Shown here: piece after piece, positions 1 through 8,935 of the stretch
Layout: each line of letters starts with the position of its first letter
Numbering within the stretch: position 1 is the stretch's first letter
DNA from: Variovorax paradoxus
GTDB taxonomy: Bacteria; Pseudomonadota; Gammaproteobacteria; Burkholderiales; Burkholderiaceae_C
Reading direction: 5' to 3'
Length of the DNA stretch: 44,932 nucleotides
Assembly: GCF_022009635.1 (NCBI RefSeq)
Contig: NZ_CP091717.1
Span: 1-44,932, forward strand
The notes under the pieces: model-generated
Told to the model about the DNA's origin: nothing
Database searches by the model: none
What the model saw: only the letters and a program-made list of their open reading frames with translations
Position numbers and translations under genes: made by a program

Positions 1-120
1 CGGAACGAATAGGCTCGCCTTCGGACGGCTGAACATACTCGGCTACAGAAAATATTCTCGATTCAACAGTCATCGGAGATCCCTCTTTCACAGTGCCCCC
101 AGACAGGCTGGATATGAGTT

Positions 121-294
121 CTAACTCGAATTTGAACGGGAGGCTGGTCGTGCGGTCGTGCAGTTGCCGATGAGCGTGTCGGCTGCTGCCTCCTTGCCCA
201 CCAGCGAACTCACGTCCGTTGCGGCCATCCAGAAGGTCTTGCCCGAGCGCGGCTCATAGGTCGCGGGATCGAACACGCCAGAGGGGCCGAACAT
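121..294 (-). CDS. small hypothetical protein
   Basis: A 57-residue reading frame begins with ATG 16 bases downstream of the hepT stop codon on the same strand. It contains the stretches FGPSGVFDPATYEP and GKTFWMAATDVSSLVG. The composition looks protein-like, but I recognise no family. It may be a real downstream gene of the toxin-antitoxin operon or the remains of a longer gene. No good ribosome binding site is evident, so this is a weak call. The 120 bases before it hold nothing I can identify. Confidence 0.25.
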   Translation of the reverse strand: MFGPSGVFDPATYEPRSGKTFWMAATDVSSLVGKEAAADTLIGNCTTARPASRSNSS

Positions 295-309
295 CGGCGG
301 CTTGATTGG

Positions 310-696
310 TCATGGCTCCATGCCTTTGTCGTTACGGTCTTCATCGTCGGCATCCTGACGCACGGCGGGCAATTGCTGGAGCAACGCCGGCAGCCATTCC
401 TGTACCGTCTCCCACACCACATCGAGGTTGATGTCGAAATAGCCGTGAGCCATGCGATTACGCATATTGCGCATGCTGCGCCACGGCACGTCGGCATGCG
501 CCTGGGTGAACTCGACGTAGCCATCCATCACCTTTGTGGCCGCCTCGCCGATGACGATCAGGCTCATGATGACGGCCTGCTGGGTGCGCTTGTCGGCCAA
601 GAAGTCGTCCTTGGCCATCCCTTCCACGAAGCTGCGCGCATCGGTTGCGGCCTGCTGAATGTGGTCGAGGTAATCGGGCAGGCGGTTCTCGCTCAT
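310..696 (-). CDS. hepT: HepT-like toxin (DUF86, HEPN RNase)
   Basis: This is the HEPN-superfamily toxin of a MntA/HepT type VII toxin-antitoxin pair, 128 residues and all-helical. The family's catalytic RX4HXY motif is visible near residue 83 as RNRMAHGY. In characterised systems HepT is an RNase that the partner MntA silences by adding AMP to the motif tyrosine. The hepT ATG overlaps the mntA stop codon (ATGA), so the two are translationally coupled. Both active-site motifs are intact, so the pair is probably functional as a stabilisation or defence module. Cellular targets cannot be read from the sequence. Confidence 0.85.
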   Translation of the reverse strand: MSENRLPDYLDHIQQAATDARSFVEGMAKDDFLADKRTQQAVIMSLIVIGEAATKVMDGYVEFTQAHADVPWRSMRNMRNRMAHGYFDINLDVVWETVQEWLPALLQQLPAVRQDADDEDRNDKGMEP

Positions 697-983
697 ATCG
701 GTTGCGCCTCCGCGAGCACCTTGGCCCGGAACTTCGGCGGCAGGTCGCCGGGAGTCAGCAGATCGACGTCAACGCCGAGCAGCGATTTCAGTTCTTCTTC
801 CAAATCGCCCAAGTCCAACAACGTGGCACCGGGCAGCGCATCGACCAACAGGTCGAGGTCGCTGCCATCCCGGTCGGTGCCATGCAGCACCGAGCCGAAG
901 ACGCGCGGGTTCGCGGCGCGAAAGCGGCCTACCGCTTCACGCACTGCGCTTCGCTTCATGTCAAGCACAACAGACGGTCGCAT
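693..983 (-). CDS. mntA: MntA-like nucleotidyltransferase antitoxin
   Basis: This is a minimal nucleotidyltransferase of about 96 residues. The family signature GSX10DXD is present as GSVLHGTDRDGSDLD, with a third acidic residue further on (GVDVDLL). MntA antitoxins use ATP to AMPylate the HepT toxin encoded just downstream. I chose the ATG at 983 because AAAGGA lies about 6 bases upstream of it. An in-frame ATG at 989 would leave no spacing to that site. The gene is the first of a two-gene operon, and the approximately 100 bases upstream are AT-richer and may hold the promoter. Confidence 0.85.
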   Translation of the reverse strand: MRPSVVLDMKRSAVREAVGRFRAANPRVFGSVLHGTDRDGSDLDLLVDALPGATLLDLGDLEEELKSLLGVDVDLLTPGDLPPKFRAKVLAEAQPI

Positions 984-1090
984 GCGCATCCTTTCTTATC
1001 GAAACTCGTTGAGATGATATGCAATCAAGAATAGAATTTCAAGAACTATTTTCGAGAATCGCAATGCCTTGATTCCCGTGCCGCGCCTGT

Positions 1091-1174
1091 GAATTTCACC
1101 CGCTCGACGAGCGCAACACCGACGCCGCCTACGCCAAGAACCGGCGAATCGACCTCAAACTCACGAACCGCTGA
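1091..1174 (+). pseudogene. C-terminal remnant of an OmpA/MotB-like protein
   Basis: About 27 codons end in a stop at 1172-1174 and read DERNTDAAYAKNRRIDLKL near the end. This resembles the last helix and strand of OmpA/MotB-type peptidoglycan-binding domains, which usually end in a ...NRRI/V..L.. pattern. Nothing upstream continues the frame into a recognisable domain, so I treat it as the surviving tail of a truncated gene. The assignment rests on one short motif and is uncertain. Confidence 0.3.
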
Positions 1175-2003
1175 GCGACGCGTCACCGCGCTGCTGCGCC
1201 AGCCAGTCGCGCGGGGCGCAGCCCATGCGCACGCGGAAGGCGCGCGCCAACGCGTTCGGGCTGCCGTAGCCGACGCGGTCGGCCACCACCGCCACCGGAC
1301 GCCCCTGCTTGAGCAGGGTGCAACTGACGTTCATCCGCCAGTCGGCCAGATAGTCGCCCGGCGTGACGCCCACCGCGTCTTTGAACGCGGCGGCGAAGCG
1401 CGCGCGTGACATGCCCGCCTGCGCCGCCAGCGCCTCGAGCGACCACGCGGTCTGCGGCGCATCGTGCATGGCGGTTATGGCGCGCGCGAGTTTCGGGTCG
1501 GCCAGTCCCGCCAGCAGTCCGGTGGCGCCAAGCCGCCCATCCATCAGATAACGCAGCAACTGGATCAGTAGCAACTCGCACAAGCGGTCGATGGCGGCCT
1601 GCCGACCGCACTGGTCGCGCTCGGCTTCGGCAGACAGCAGCTCTAGCGTCGGCCCGAGGCCGGGCAAGTCCGCCAGCGGAATCAGCAGCATCGACGGCAA
1701 GGCCATGGCCAACGGATTGCCCGTCGAAGCGCCCAGATCGACCTCCGCACACAACAGCTCAGCGGTATCGCCGGGGGCGGCGACAAAACGATGCGACGCC
1801 ACGCGCGGATAAAACAGCAGGCTCGGCTCGGTAACCAGCAGATCTTCATGCACGGGCGAACGCGCCGTAATCGGGCCGCGCCGCACCAGATGGATATAGC
1901 CATGCGGCGCCGCGTAATGATGCTGCCCACAGAAGGCGCCGCTGTGAAAAACGCGCGCCGAAAGCGAGTAGTGCCGGAGCAAGCCGGCCAGTCGATCCGC
2001 CAT
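1161..2003 (-). CDS. AraC-family transcriptional regulator
   Basis: This protein of about 280 residues has an N-terminal cupin-like ligand domain and a C-terminal AraC double helix-turn-helix. The second half shows the family pattern LEALAAQAGMSRARFAAAFK, then GVTPGDYLADWRM and VADRVGYGSPNALARAFR. I prefer the ATG at 2003 because GGAGAG sits at the right distance; an ATG at 2015 is in frame but lacks a site. The gene is divergent from the AhpD-like gene across about 117 bases. It probably controls that gene and the cytochrome P460 gene behind it. The effector is unknown. Confidence 0.85.
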   Translation of the reverse strand: MADRLAGLLRHYSLSARVFHSGAFCGQHHYAAPHGYIHLVRRGPITARSPVHEDLLVTEPSLLFYPRVASHRFVAAPGDTAELLCAEVDLGASTGNPLAMALPSMLLIPLADLPGLGPTLELLSAEAERDQCGRQAAIDRLCELLLIQLLRYLMDGRLGATGLLAGLADPKLARAITAMHDAPQTAWSLEALAAQAGMSRARFAAAFKDAVGVTPGDYLADWRMNVSCTLLKQGRPVAVVADRVGYGSPNALARAFRVRMGCAPRDWLAQQRGDASLSGS

Positions 2004-2120
2004 TCCACTCTCCATATAAGACGATAGGTTACGTATTTGATACTTTACGTGCCATATCGTACCAAACAAAGGGCGATCATGCCCACGTGCTCTTGCACCT
2101 CACCCACTACGGAGATAGAC
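2004..2120. promoter_or_regulatory. divergent araC / ahpD-like intergenic region
   Basis: This 117-base region separates the AraC-type regulator from the AhpD-like gene and must hold both promoters. Its left half is AT-rich, around the stretch TACGTATTTGATACTTTACG, and could carry the regulator's binding site. I see no perfect long palindrome. GGAG at about 2112 is the ribosome binding site of the rightward gene. Confidence 0.4.
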
Positions 2121-2654
2121 ATGACCCAAATCGCCCCCCTGACCATCGACACCGCTGACGCCGCTACCGCTGCCACACTCAAGGCCGTCAAAGCCAAGCT
2201 CGGCGTGGTGCCGAACCTGCTCGCCACGCTGGCCCACGCGCCGGCAGCGCTCAACGGCTACCTCGGCCTGTCCGAAACGCTGGGCACCGGCCGCCTGAGT
2301 GCCACCCAGCGCGAGATCGTTGCGCTGGCTGCCGGTCAAGCCAATCGCTGCCAGTACTGCCTGAGCGCACACACCCTGATCGGCAAAGGTGCCGGACTGT
2401 CGGCAGAGGCCATCGCCGCGGCCCGCACCGGCCAGGCGGCCAACGCACTTGACGATGCAATTGCCGGCTTTGCCCGCGCGCTGGTCGAGCAACGCGGCGT
2501 GGTGTCGGCCGACGCCATGGCCAACTACCGCCGCGCGGGGCTCGACGACGGCCTGATACTGGAAGTGATCGCCAACATCGCGCTGAACACGCTCACCAAC
2601 TACACCAACCACATCGCCGACACCACGGTGGATTTCCCCGTGGTCGCCGTCTGA
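2121..2654 (+). CDS. AhpD-like carboxymuconolactone decarboxylase-family protein
   Basis: This 177-residue protein belongs to the CMD/AhpD superfamily of small helical peroxidase-related proteins. The redox motif is visible as CQYCLSAH, the CXXC-plus-histidine arrangement used by alkylhydroperoxidase AhpD and its relatives. A conserved acidic residue lies upstream in QREIVALAAG. ATG 2121 is preceded by GGAG at a good distance; an earlier in-frame ATG at 2037 has no such site. It sits 27 bases before the cytochrome P460 gene and is likely co-transcribed with it. A role in detoxifying peroxide or reactive nitrogen species is an inference from family and context. Confidence 0.8.
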   Translation: MTQIAPLTIDTADAATAATLKAVKAKLGVVPNLLATLAHAPAALNGYLGLSETLGTGRLSATQREIVALAAGQANRCQYCLSAHTLIGKGAGLSAEAIAAARTGQAANALDDAIAGFARALVEQRGVVSADAMANYRRAGLDDGLILEVIANIALNTLTNYTNHIADTTVDFPVVAV

Positions 2655-2681
2655 TCTCCATAGGCATATAAGGAGAACACA

Positions 2682-3230
2682 ACGAAAATCGCACTCACCG
2701 GCGCTCTGCTCGCCAGCGCCCTCGTCCTGCCACTGGCCGTCACGGCCGGCGACTTTTCGCCCTATGTGGACAGCCAGGGCGGCATCAGCCGCCCCACAGA
2801 CTTCCGCACAAACTTCGTCCACCTGGGCTCATATGCGGTGTTGGACGAAAAATCCGCCTCTCGCGGCCTGCACGATGTGTACACCGAAAAGGCCTCGGCC
2901 GAGCACTACCGCAAGACCGGCAAGTTCCCGGACGGCGCCACGCTGGTGAAAGAGATCCGCAAGCTCGAAACCAGCGCCATGACCACCGGCGACCCTGTGG
3001 TCTGGGGTTCCGATGCGGCCGTGTGGTTCGTGATGGTCAAGGACGCCAAAGGCCGTTTCGCCAGCAACCCCTTGTGGGGCGACGGCTGGGGCTGGGCGCT
3101 GTTCAAGGCCGACGCCCCCGCCAAGAATGTCGCCGTCAGCTACGCAGCCGACTGCATGGGCTGCCATGTGCCGGCGGCCAAGACCGACCGCGTATTCATC
3201 CAGGGCTATCCGACACTGACCCAGCACTGA
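2682..3230 (+). CDS. cytochrome P460-family protein (start codon abnormal)
   Basis: This periplasmic c-type heme protein of about 182 residues has a hydrophobic signal peptide (ALLASALVLPLAVTAG). A single CXXCH heme site is seen as CMGCH near the C terminus, followed by VPAAKTDRVF. This layout matches the cytochrome P460 family, whose characterised members oxidise hydroxylamine or NO. AAGGAG at 2669-2674 is ideally placed, but the expected ATG is missing: the frame begins ACG AAA ATC. Loss of two bases (AT) from an ATG would explain this. Otherwise initiation is at ACG or at a GTG at 2766, which would drop the signal peptide. The gene ends six bases before the mercury transposon. Confidence 0.75.
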   Translation, partial: TKIALTGALLASALVLPLAVTAGDFSPYVDSQGGISRPTDFRTNFVHLGSYAVLDEKSASRGLHDVYTEKASAEHYRKTGKFPDGATLVKEIRKLETSAMTTGDPVVWGSDAAVWFVMVKDAKGRFASNPLWGDGWGWALFKADAPAKNVAVSYAADCMGCHVPAAKTDRVFIQGYPTLTQH

Positions 3231-3236
3231 CTTGCT

Positions 3237-3261
3237 TGTCACTTTCAGAAGGCGACAGCAC
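3237..3261 (+). repeat. left terminal inverted repeat of the Tn5053-like element
   Basis: The 25-base terminus begins TGTCACTTTCAGAAGGCGAC and ends AGCAC. It is an imperfect inverted match of the right end at 11639-11663 and has the TGTC...CAGAAG...GCAC form of Tn402/Tn5053 ends. It begins six bases after the cytochrome P460 stop codon. Confidence 0.85.
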
Positions 3262-3300
3262 GAAATATCAAAAGTCGACCGCACGGTCTTTTCTGACGTT

Positions 3301-3338
3301 GGAGTCGCCTCAGAAAACGGAAAATAAAGCACGCTAAG
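3301..3338 (+). repeat. Tn21-type 38-bp inverted repeat flanking the mer module
   Basis: This 38-base sequence starts GGAGTCGCCTCAGAAAACGG and ends AAAGCACGCTAAG. It matches the Tn21/Tn501 terminal repeat apart from its first bases. It sits between the transposon end and the merR stop codon, as in Tn5053, where the mer module is thought to derive from a Tn21-like element. Related 38-bp ends lie at 18097-18134 and 42619-42656. Confidence 0.85.
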
Positions 3339-3354
3339 GCGTAGTTCCCTCGGG

Positions 3355-3789
3355 CTACACCGCGTCCGCACTGCGCGGTTCTTTCTTCCCTTGCAGTGAC
3401 GCAATCAGCGGGCAGGAAACGTTCCCCTTCCGCGCATGGCAGGCGCACACCAAATCAGACAGCACGGCCTCCATGCGCGCCAGGTCAGCCATCCTCTCGC
3501 GCACGTCCTTGAGCTTGTGCTCGGCCAGGCTGCTGGCTTCCTCGCAATGGGTGCCATCCTCCAGCCGCAGCAGCTCGGCGATCTCATCCAGGCTGAAGCC
3601 CAACCGCTGGGCTGATTTCACGAAGCGCACCCGCGTTACATCCGTCTCGCCATAGCGGCGAATGCTGCCGTAAGGCTTGTCCGGTTCCGGGAGCAAGCCC
3701 TTGCGCTGATAGAACCGGATGGTCTCCACATTGACCCCGGCCGTCCTGGCGAAAACGCCAATGGTCAGGTTCTCCAAATTGTTTTCCAT
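3355..3789 (-). CDS. merR: MerR mercury-responsive regulator
   Basis: This 144-residue MerR is intact. It has the N-terminal winged-helix ([20 protein letters not shown]), a long dimerisation helix, and the Hg(II)-binding cysteines at CEEASS and in the C-terminal [12 protein letters not shown] segment. Without Hg it represses the divergent merT promoter. With Hg it twists the 19-bp spacer and activates transcription. It is transcribed away from merTPFADE across a 71-base operator region. This is the only regulator of the operon here, together with the accessory MerD. Confidence 0.95.
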   Translation of the reverse strand: MENNLENLTIGVFARTAGVNVETIRFYQRKGLLPEPDKPYGSIRRYGETDVTRVRFVKSAQRLGFSLDEIAELLRLEDGTHCEEASSLAEHKLKDVRERMADLARMEAVLSDLVCACHARKGNVSCPLIASLQGKKEPRSADAV

Positions 3790-3794
3790 ATCGC

Positions 3795-3825
3795 TTGACT
3801 CCGTACATAACTACGGAAGTAAGCT
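3795..3825 (+). promoter_or_regulatory. merT promoter with MerR operator
   Basis: A -35 box TTGACT (3795-3800) and a -10 box TAAGCT (3820-3825) are separated by the over-long 19-bp spacer typical of mer promoters. The spacer carries the MerR dyad CCGTAC...CTACGG (3801-3816). One half of the dyad is GTAC and the other is CTAC, a slight departure from the perfect GTAC repeat. Confidence 0.85.
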
Positions 3826-3860
3826 TAAGCTATCCAATTCAGATTCGAAAGGACAAACGT

Positions 3861-4208
3861 ATGTCTGAACCTCAAAACGGGCGCGGCGCGCTCTTCACTG
3901 GCGGGCTGGCCGCCATCCTCGCCTCGGCTTGCTGCCTCGGGCCGCTGGTTCTGATCGCCTTGGGGTTCAGCGGCGCTTGGATCGGCAACTTGACGGTGTT
4001 GGAACCCTATCGCCCCATCTTTATCGGCGTGGCGCTGGTGGCGTTGTTCTTCGCCTGGCGGCGCATCTACCGGCCGTCAGCCGCCTGCAAACCGGGTGAG
4101 GTTTGCGCGATTCCCCGTGCGAGCTACTTACAAGCTCATTTTCTGGGGCGTGGCCGTGCTGGTTTTGGTCGCGCTCGGATTTCCTACGTCGTGCCATTTT
4201 TCTATTGA
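3861..4208 (+). pseudogene. merT: MerT mercuric transport protein, internally frameshifted
   Basis: MerT is an inner-membrane Hg(II) importer that takes Hg from MerP. The first 84 residues look normal, including the first-helix cysteine pair (SACCLGP) and a cytoplasmic cysteine pair (CKPGEVC). From about 4113 the frame is off by two bases, giving IPRASYLQAHFLGRG instead of the expected third membrane helix. A one-base loss near 4184 then restores the frame for VVPFFY and the stop. The third helix is therefore scrambled over about 24 residues. If this reflects the true DNA, transport is probably impaired. If it is a sequencing artefact, the gene is normal (116 residues expected). Confidence 0.85.
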
Positions 4209-4223
4209 TCACAGGAGTTCACC

Positions 4224-4493
4224 ATGAAAAAGCTGCCCGCCCTTGCCCTCGCTGCCGTTGTTGCCCCCGTGTGGGCCGCCACCCAGACCGTTACGCTGTC
4301 CGTACCGGGCATGACCTGCTCGGCCTGTCCGATCACTGTCAAGAAGGCGATTTCCGTCGATGGCGTCAGTAAAGTTGACGTGACCTTCGAGACGCGCGAA
4401 GCGGTGGTCACCTTCGATGATGCCAAGACCAGCGTGCAGAAACTGACCAAGGCTACCGAGGATGCGGGCTACCCATCATCAGTCAAGAACTGA
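4224..4493 (+). CDS. merP: MerP periplasmic mercury-binding protein
   Basis: This 89-residue protein has a signal peptide (ALALAAVVAPVWAA) and one heavy-metal-associated domain with the Hg-binding motif GMTCSAC. It captures Hg(II) in the periplasm and passes it to MerT. The usual length is 91. Two single-codon losses relative to typical MerP are apparent, one in the signal peptide (MKKLPALAL) and one near AISVDGVSKV, but the frame is kept. It lies 15 bases after merT and 2 bases before merF. Function is probably retained. Confidence 0.9.
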   Translation: MKKLPALALAAVVAPVWAATQTVTLSVPGMTCSACPITVKKAISVDGVSKVDVTFETREAVVTFDDAKTSVQKLTKATEDAGYPSSVKN

Positions 4494-4495
4494 TC

Positions 4496-4731
4496 ATGAA
4501 AGACCCGAAGACACTGCTGCGGGTCAGCATCATTGGCACAACCCTCGTGGCGCTGTGTTGCTTCACCCTGTTCTGGTCATTTTGCTCGGTGTGGTCGGCT
4601 TGTCCGCGCTGACCGGCTATCTGGACTATGTGCTGCTGCCTGCGCTGGCGATTTTCATCGGCTTGACCATCTACGCCATCCAACGAAAACGCCAAGCCGA
4701 TGCCTGCTGCACCCGAAATTCAATGGAGTAA
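4496..4731 (+). pseudogene. merF: MerF mercuric transport protein, frameshifted
   Basis: MerF is an 81-residue two-helix Hg(II) importer. The start (MKDPKTLLRVSIIGTTLVAL) is normal through CCFT. One C is then missing in a run near 4566-4568, so the ATG frame runs to an early stop at about 4612. The rest of MerF continues in another frame (LVILLGVVGLSALTGYLDYV). A second C is missing near 4712-4714, changing the C terminus after DACCT. Both losses shorten a run of C. The second vicinal cysteine pair is still present in the shifted frame. Confidence 0.85.
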
Positions 4732-4734
4732 AAA

Positions 4735-6376
<1,642 letters not shown>

Positions 6377-6392
6377 AAAAAGGAGGTTTTCA

Positions 6393-6758
6393 ATGAGCGC
6401 CTACACCGTGTCCCGGCTGGCCCTTGATGCCGGGGTGAGCGTGCATATCGTGCGCGACTACCTGCTGCGCGGATTGCTGCGTCCGGTGGCGTGCACCCCG
6501 GGCGGCTATGGCCTGTTCGATGATGCCGCCTTGCAACGGCTGTGCTTCGTGCGGGCGGCCTTCGAGGCGGGCATCGGCCTGGACGCGCTGGCGCGGCTGT
6601 GCCGGGCGCTGGATGCTGCGGACGGCGATGAAGCGGCCGCGCAGCTTGCCGTTCTGCGCCAGTTCGTCGAGCGTCGGCGCGAAGCGTTGGCCGATCTGGA
6701 GGTGCAGTTGGCCACCATGCCGACCGAGCCGGCACAGCACGCGGAGAGTCTGCCATGA
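6393..6758 (+). CDS. merD: MerD secondary mer regulator
   Basis: This intact 121-residue MerR relative has a winged-helix start ([20 protein letters not shown]). It lacks the Hg-binding cysteine arrangement of MerR. MerD competes at the mer operator and down-regulates the operon once Hg has been removed. It is preceded by a strong AAGGAGG site and overlaps merE by four bases (ATGA). It is the penultimate gene of the mer operon, as in Tn5053. Confidence 0.93.
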   Translation: MSAYTVSRLALDAGVSVHIVRDYLLRGLLRPVACTPGGYGLFDDAALQRLCFVRAAFEAGIGLDALARLCRALDAADGDEAAAQLAVLRQFVERRREALADLEVQLATMPTEPAQHAESLP

Positions 6759-6991
6759 ACAGCCCCGAGCGCTTGCCGTCCGAGACGCACAAACCGATCA
6801 CCGGCTACCTGTGGGGCGCGCTGGCCGTGCTCACCTGTCCCTGCCATTTGCCGATTCTCGCCATTGTGCTGGCCGGCACGACGGCCGGCGCGTTCATCGG
6901 AGAGTACTGGGGTATCGCAGCCCTCACGCTGACCGGTTTGTTCGTCCTGTCTGTGACACGACTGCTGCGGGCCTTCAAAGATCGATCATGA
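6755..6991 (+). CDS. merE: MerE mercury transport protein
   Basis: This intact 78-residue inner-membrane protein has two hydrophobic helices. The first carries the paired cysteines TCPCHLPIL. MerE helps import inorganic mercury and methylmercury. The ATG overlaps the merD stop codon, giving coupled translation. It is the last gene of the mer operon, and convergent tniR begins about 52 bases further on. Confidence 0.93.
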   Translation: MNSPERLPSETHKPITGYLWGALAVLTCPCHLPILAIVLAGTTAGAFIGEYWGIAALTLTGLFVLSVTRLLRAFKDRS

Positions 6992-7043
6992 GCGCTTCCC
7001 ATTGAGACAAACCACGCTGTCGCTACGTTGCCTCATGCCGGCA

Positions 7044-7657
7044 TCAAATTCGGCTGAGTAGCTTCTCGCCATCTGGACGTAGCTCACCCTTGGGTGAAAC
7101 ATGCCGATACAGGGTCTGCCGCGTGACGCCAAGTTCCTGGCACAGGTCGCCGACCTTGGTCTCTGGCTGACCCATTGCCGCCATCGCCAGCCGCAGCTTG
7201 GCGGCGGTCATCTTGAACGGCCGGCCGCCTTTCCGCCGCGCGCGCGGGCCGAGGCTAGGCCGGCAATCGTGCGCTCCGCGATCAACTCGCGCTCGAACTC
7301 GGCCAGGGCGGCGAAGATGCCAAAGACCAGCTTGCCGGCGGCGGTCGTGGTGTCGATGGCCGCGCCGTGCCCGGTTAATACCTTCAAGCCGATGCCGCGC
7401 CCAGTCAGGTCGTGCACGGTGTTGATGAGATGTCGCAGGTCGCGTCCGAGCCGATCCAGTTTCCACACGACCAGTGTGTCGCCAGTTCGCAACGCCTTCA
7501 GGCAGCTCGTCAAGCCGGGCCGATCCTCGCGCATGCCGGATGCCTGGTCCTCGTAAAGATGTACTGGATCGACCCCGGCGGCAATCAGCGCGTCGCGCTG
7601 CAAATCGGTAGCCTGGGAGCCGTCCGCCTTCGATACCCGCATGTAGCCTATCAGCAT
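7044..7657 (-). pseudogene. tniR: TniR serine resolvase, frameshifted
   Basis: TniR is the small serine recombinase that resolves cointegrates of Tn5053/Tn402 elements at the adjacent res site. The catalytic domain is complete: MLIGYMRVSKADGSQ with the active-site serine, DRPGL, WKLDRLGR and AEFERELI. Near 7235 one C is missing, so the frame leaves ARARG into a short wrong tail ending at 7208. The true C-terminal helix-turn-helix (KVGDLCQELGVTRQTLYRHV) continues in the neighbouring frame to a stop at 7044. As written, the protein lacks its DNA-binding domain. Confidence 0.9.
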
Positions 7658-7717
7658 GTCGTACCTGTCACATATACGTTCGATTATGTGACAGTGTGCG
7701 CCGGAAAGTTAAGGTCG
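7658..7717. promoter_or_regulatory. res site of the tni module
   Basis: The gap between tniR and tniQ holds a long inverted repeat, TGTCACATA...TATGTGACA (about 7668-7695). Further TGTCAC/GTGACA half-sites follow at about 7726 and 7781. This position and repeat structure fit the TniR recombination site, which usually overlaps the tniR promoter. Confidence 0.7.
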
Positions 7718-8935
7718 TCAAAATTTGTCACTTAACCCGTCATTCTGTCTAAGACATGCAAAGGATCCGTCAGGCTCATAATGTGACAGAAATTCCGTGG
7801 CGATGCCTTCCTTCGCGAAGGTGGCGCGCAACTGTTCCAGGGAAGCGGGGTCGCGCCGACCATAGGAAGCCAACGCGAACAGCGAGCGTGCCGTCTCGGG
7901 GTTGTGCCGCGCTTCAATGATGGCCTCGTCGATGGCCTGGACTGCACGCTGCCAGTGATTGATGGGTTCGGGCTTCGGCGCTTTCGTCGGCAGGCCACTG
8001 GTGAACCCTGTTTGGGGCTCGGACCAGAACAGCTTTGCCTGCTCGCCTGGCGGGCTTATGTACCTCACCTCAATCAAGCTGATTGCCGTTGCCGCCGCCT
8101 CCAGCATCTGCAACCGTACTGCCGGATTCAGGGTTTCATACGGTCGCCACAGACTTTGCCCAGCACGCAGCGGATGCCCGCAGCCTTCCCAGACTTGGCG
8201 GAGATACCCCGCGTAGGTTCCGCACGCCGAAAGCGGTGTGTTCAGCTCATCGAGCAGCGTGCGTAGCAGCCGAAACCACAATCCGGCATGGATGCGTCGG
8301 CGCGGCAGCTCCAGGTGACCGGTCGTCAGTGCCTGCCAGGTACGCTGGTCCATCGCCGCAATCGCGTCGCTGGCGGTGCGCGGTTCGGCGTCGGCGTTCT
8401 CCCAGCCTAGAAACCGCCCTGGCACGCCCCAATAGGATTCCAGCCGGCAGCCATGCAGCGGGCAGCTCAGCATCAGGGGCAGCTTCCACGCGAGCAGTAC
8501 GGCTTGGTTCTCCGGATCGTTCAGGCATAGCGGACAGGCGCGGTGTATCGGCTGGCTGGGCAGCCAGGCACGCCAGCTCGTGATGGATCGCGTCTTACGG
8601 CGGTGTGTCGGCAGCAACACCGAGAGCTGGAACGCATAGGTCTCCAATGCATCTGGAATCTGATCATCAAGGCTGTCCAGTAGCCAAGGCACCCAGCCGG
8701 CAAAGCTCATGCAACGCAGCCGGTTCAGTTCGATGCCGCTCCGCTGGGAAAGCATCGCCAGCAGCGCCAGTGGTGGCGCGGTGTCCAGGTCATCAACCTG
8801 ACCGTGACCAAGATCGTGCTCCAGCAGCTCGGACACCTCTATGTGATAGCAAAGGGCCACGCGGTTGAGCCACGAAGACAAGGCTTCACCTTCCCTGGGA
8901 GCCGGATGCAGTGGCCAGCGTGGCGCTGGCTTCAC
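7718..8935 (-). CDS. tniQ: TniQ transposition accessory protein
   Basis: This 405-residue protein starts at a GTG that overlaps the tniB stop (sequence ATGTGA). It has the TniQ N-terminal region (PREGEALSSWLNRVA) and paired zinc-binding cysteines seen as CPLCL and CPLHGC. TniQ is needed with TniA and TniB for cointegrate formation, probably in target selection and bridging, as TniQ/TnsD proteins do in other Tn7-like systems. The frame appears intact to its stop. The 3' end reaches the edge of the res region. Confidence 0.9.
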   Translation of the reverse strand: MKPAPRWPLHPAPREGEALSSWLNRVALCYHIEVSELLEHDLGHGQVDDLDTAPPLALLAMLSQRSGIELNRLRCMSFAGWVPWLLDSLDDQIPDALETYAFQLSVLLPTHRRKTRSITSWRAWLPSQPIHRACPLCLNDPENQAVLLAWKLPLMLSCPLHGCRLESYWGVPGRFLGWENADAEPRTASDAIAAMDQRTWQALTTGHLELPRRRIHAGLWFRLLRTLLDELNTPLSACGTYAGYLRQVWEGCGHPLRAGQSLWRPYETLNPAVRLQMLEAAATAISLIEVRYISPPGEQAKLFWSEPQTGFTSGLPTKAPKPEPINHWQRAVQAIDEAIIEARHNPETARSLFALASYGRRDPASLEQLRATFAKEGIATEFLSHYEPDGSFACLRQNDGLSDKF

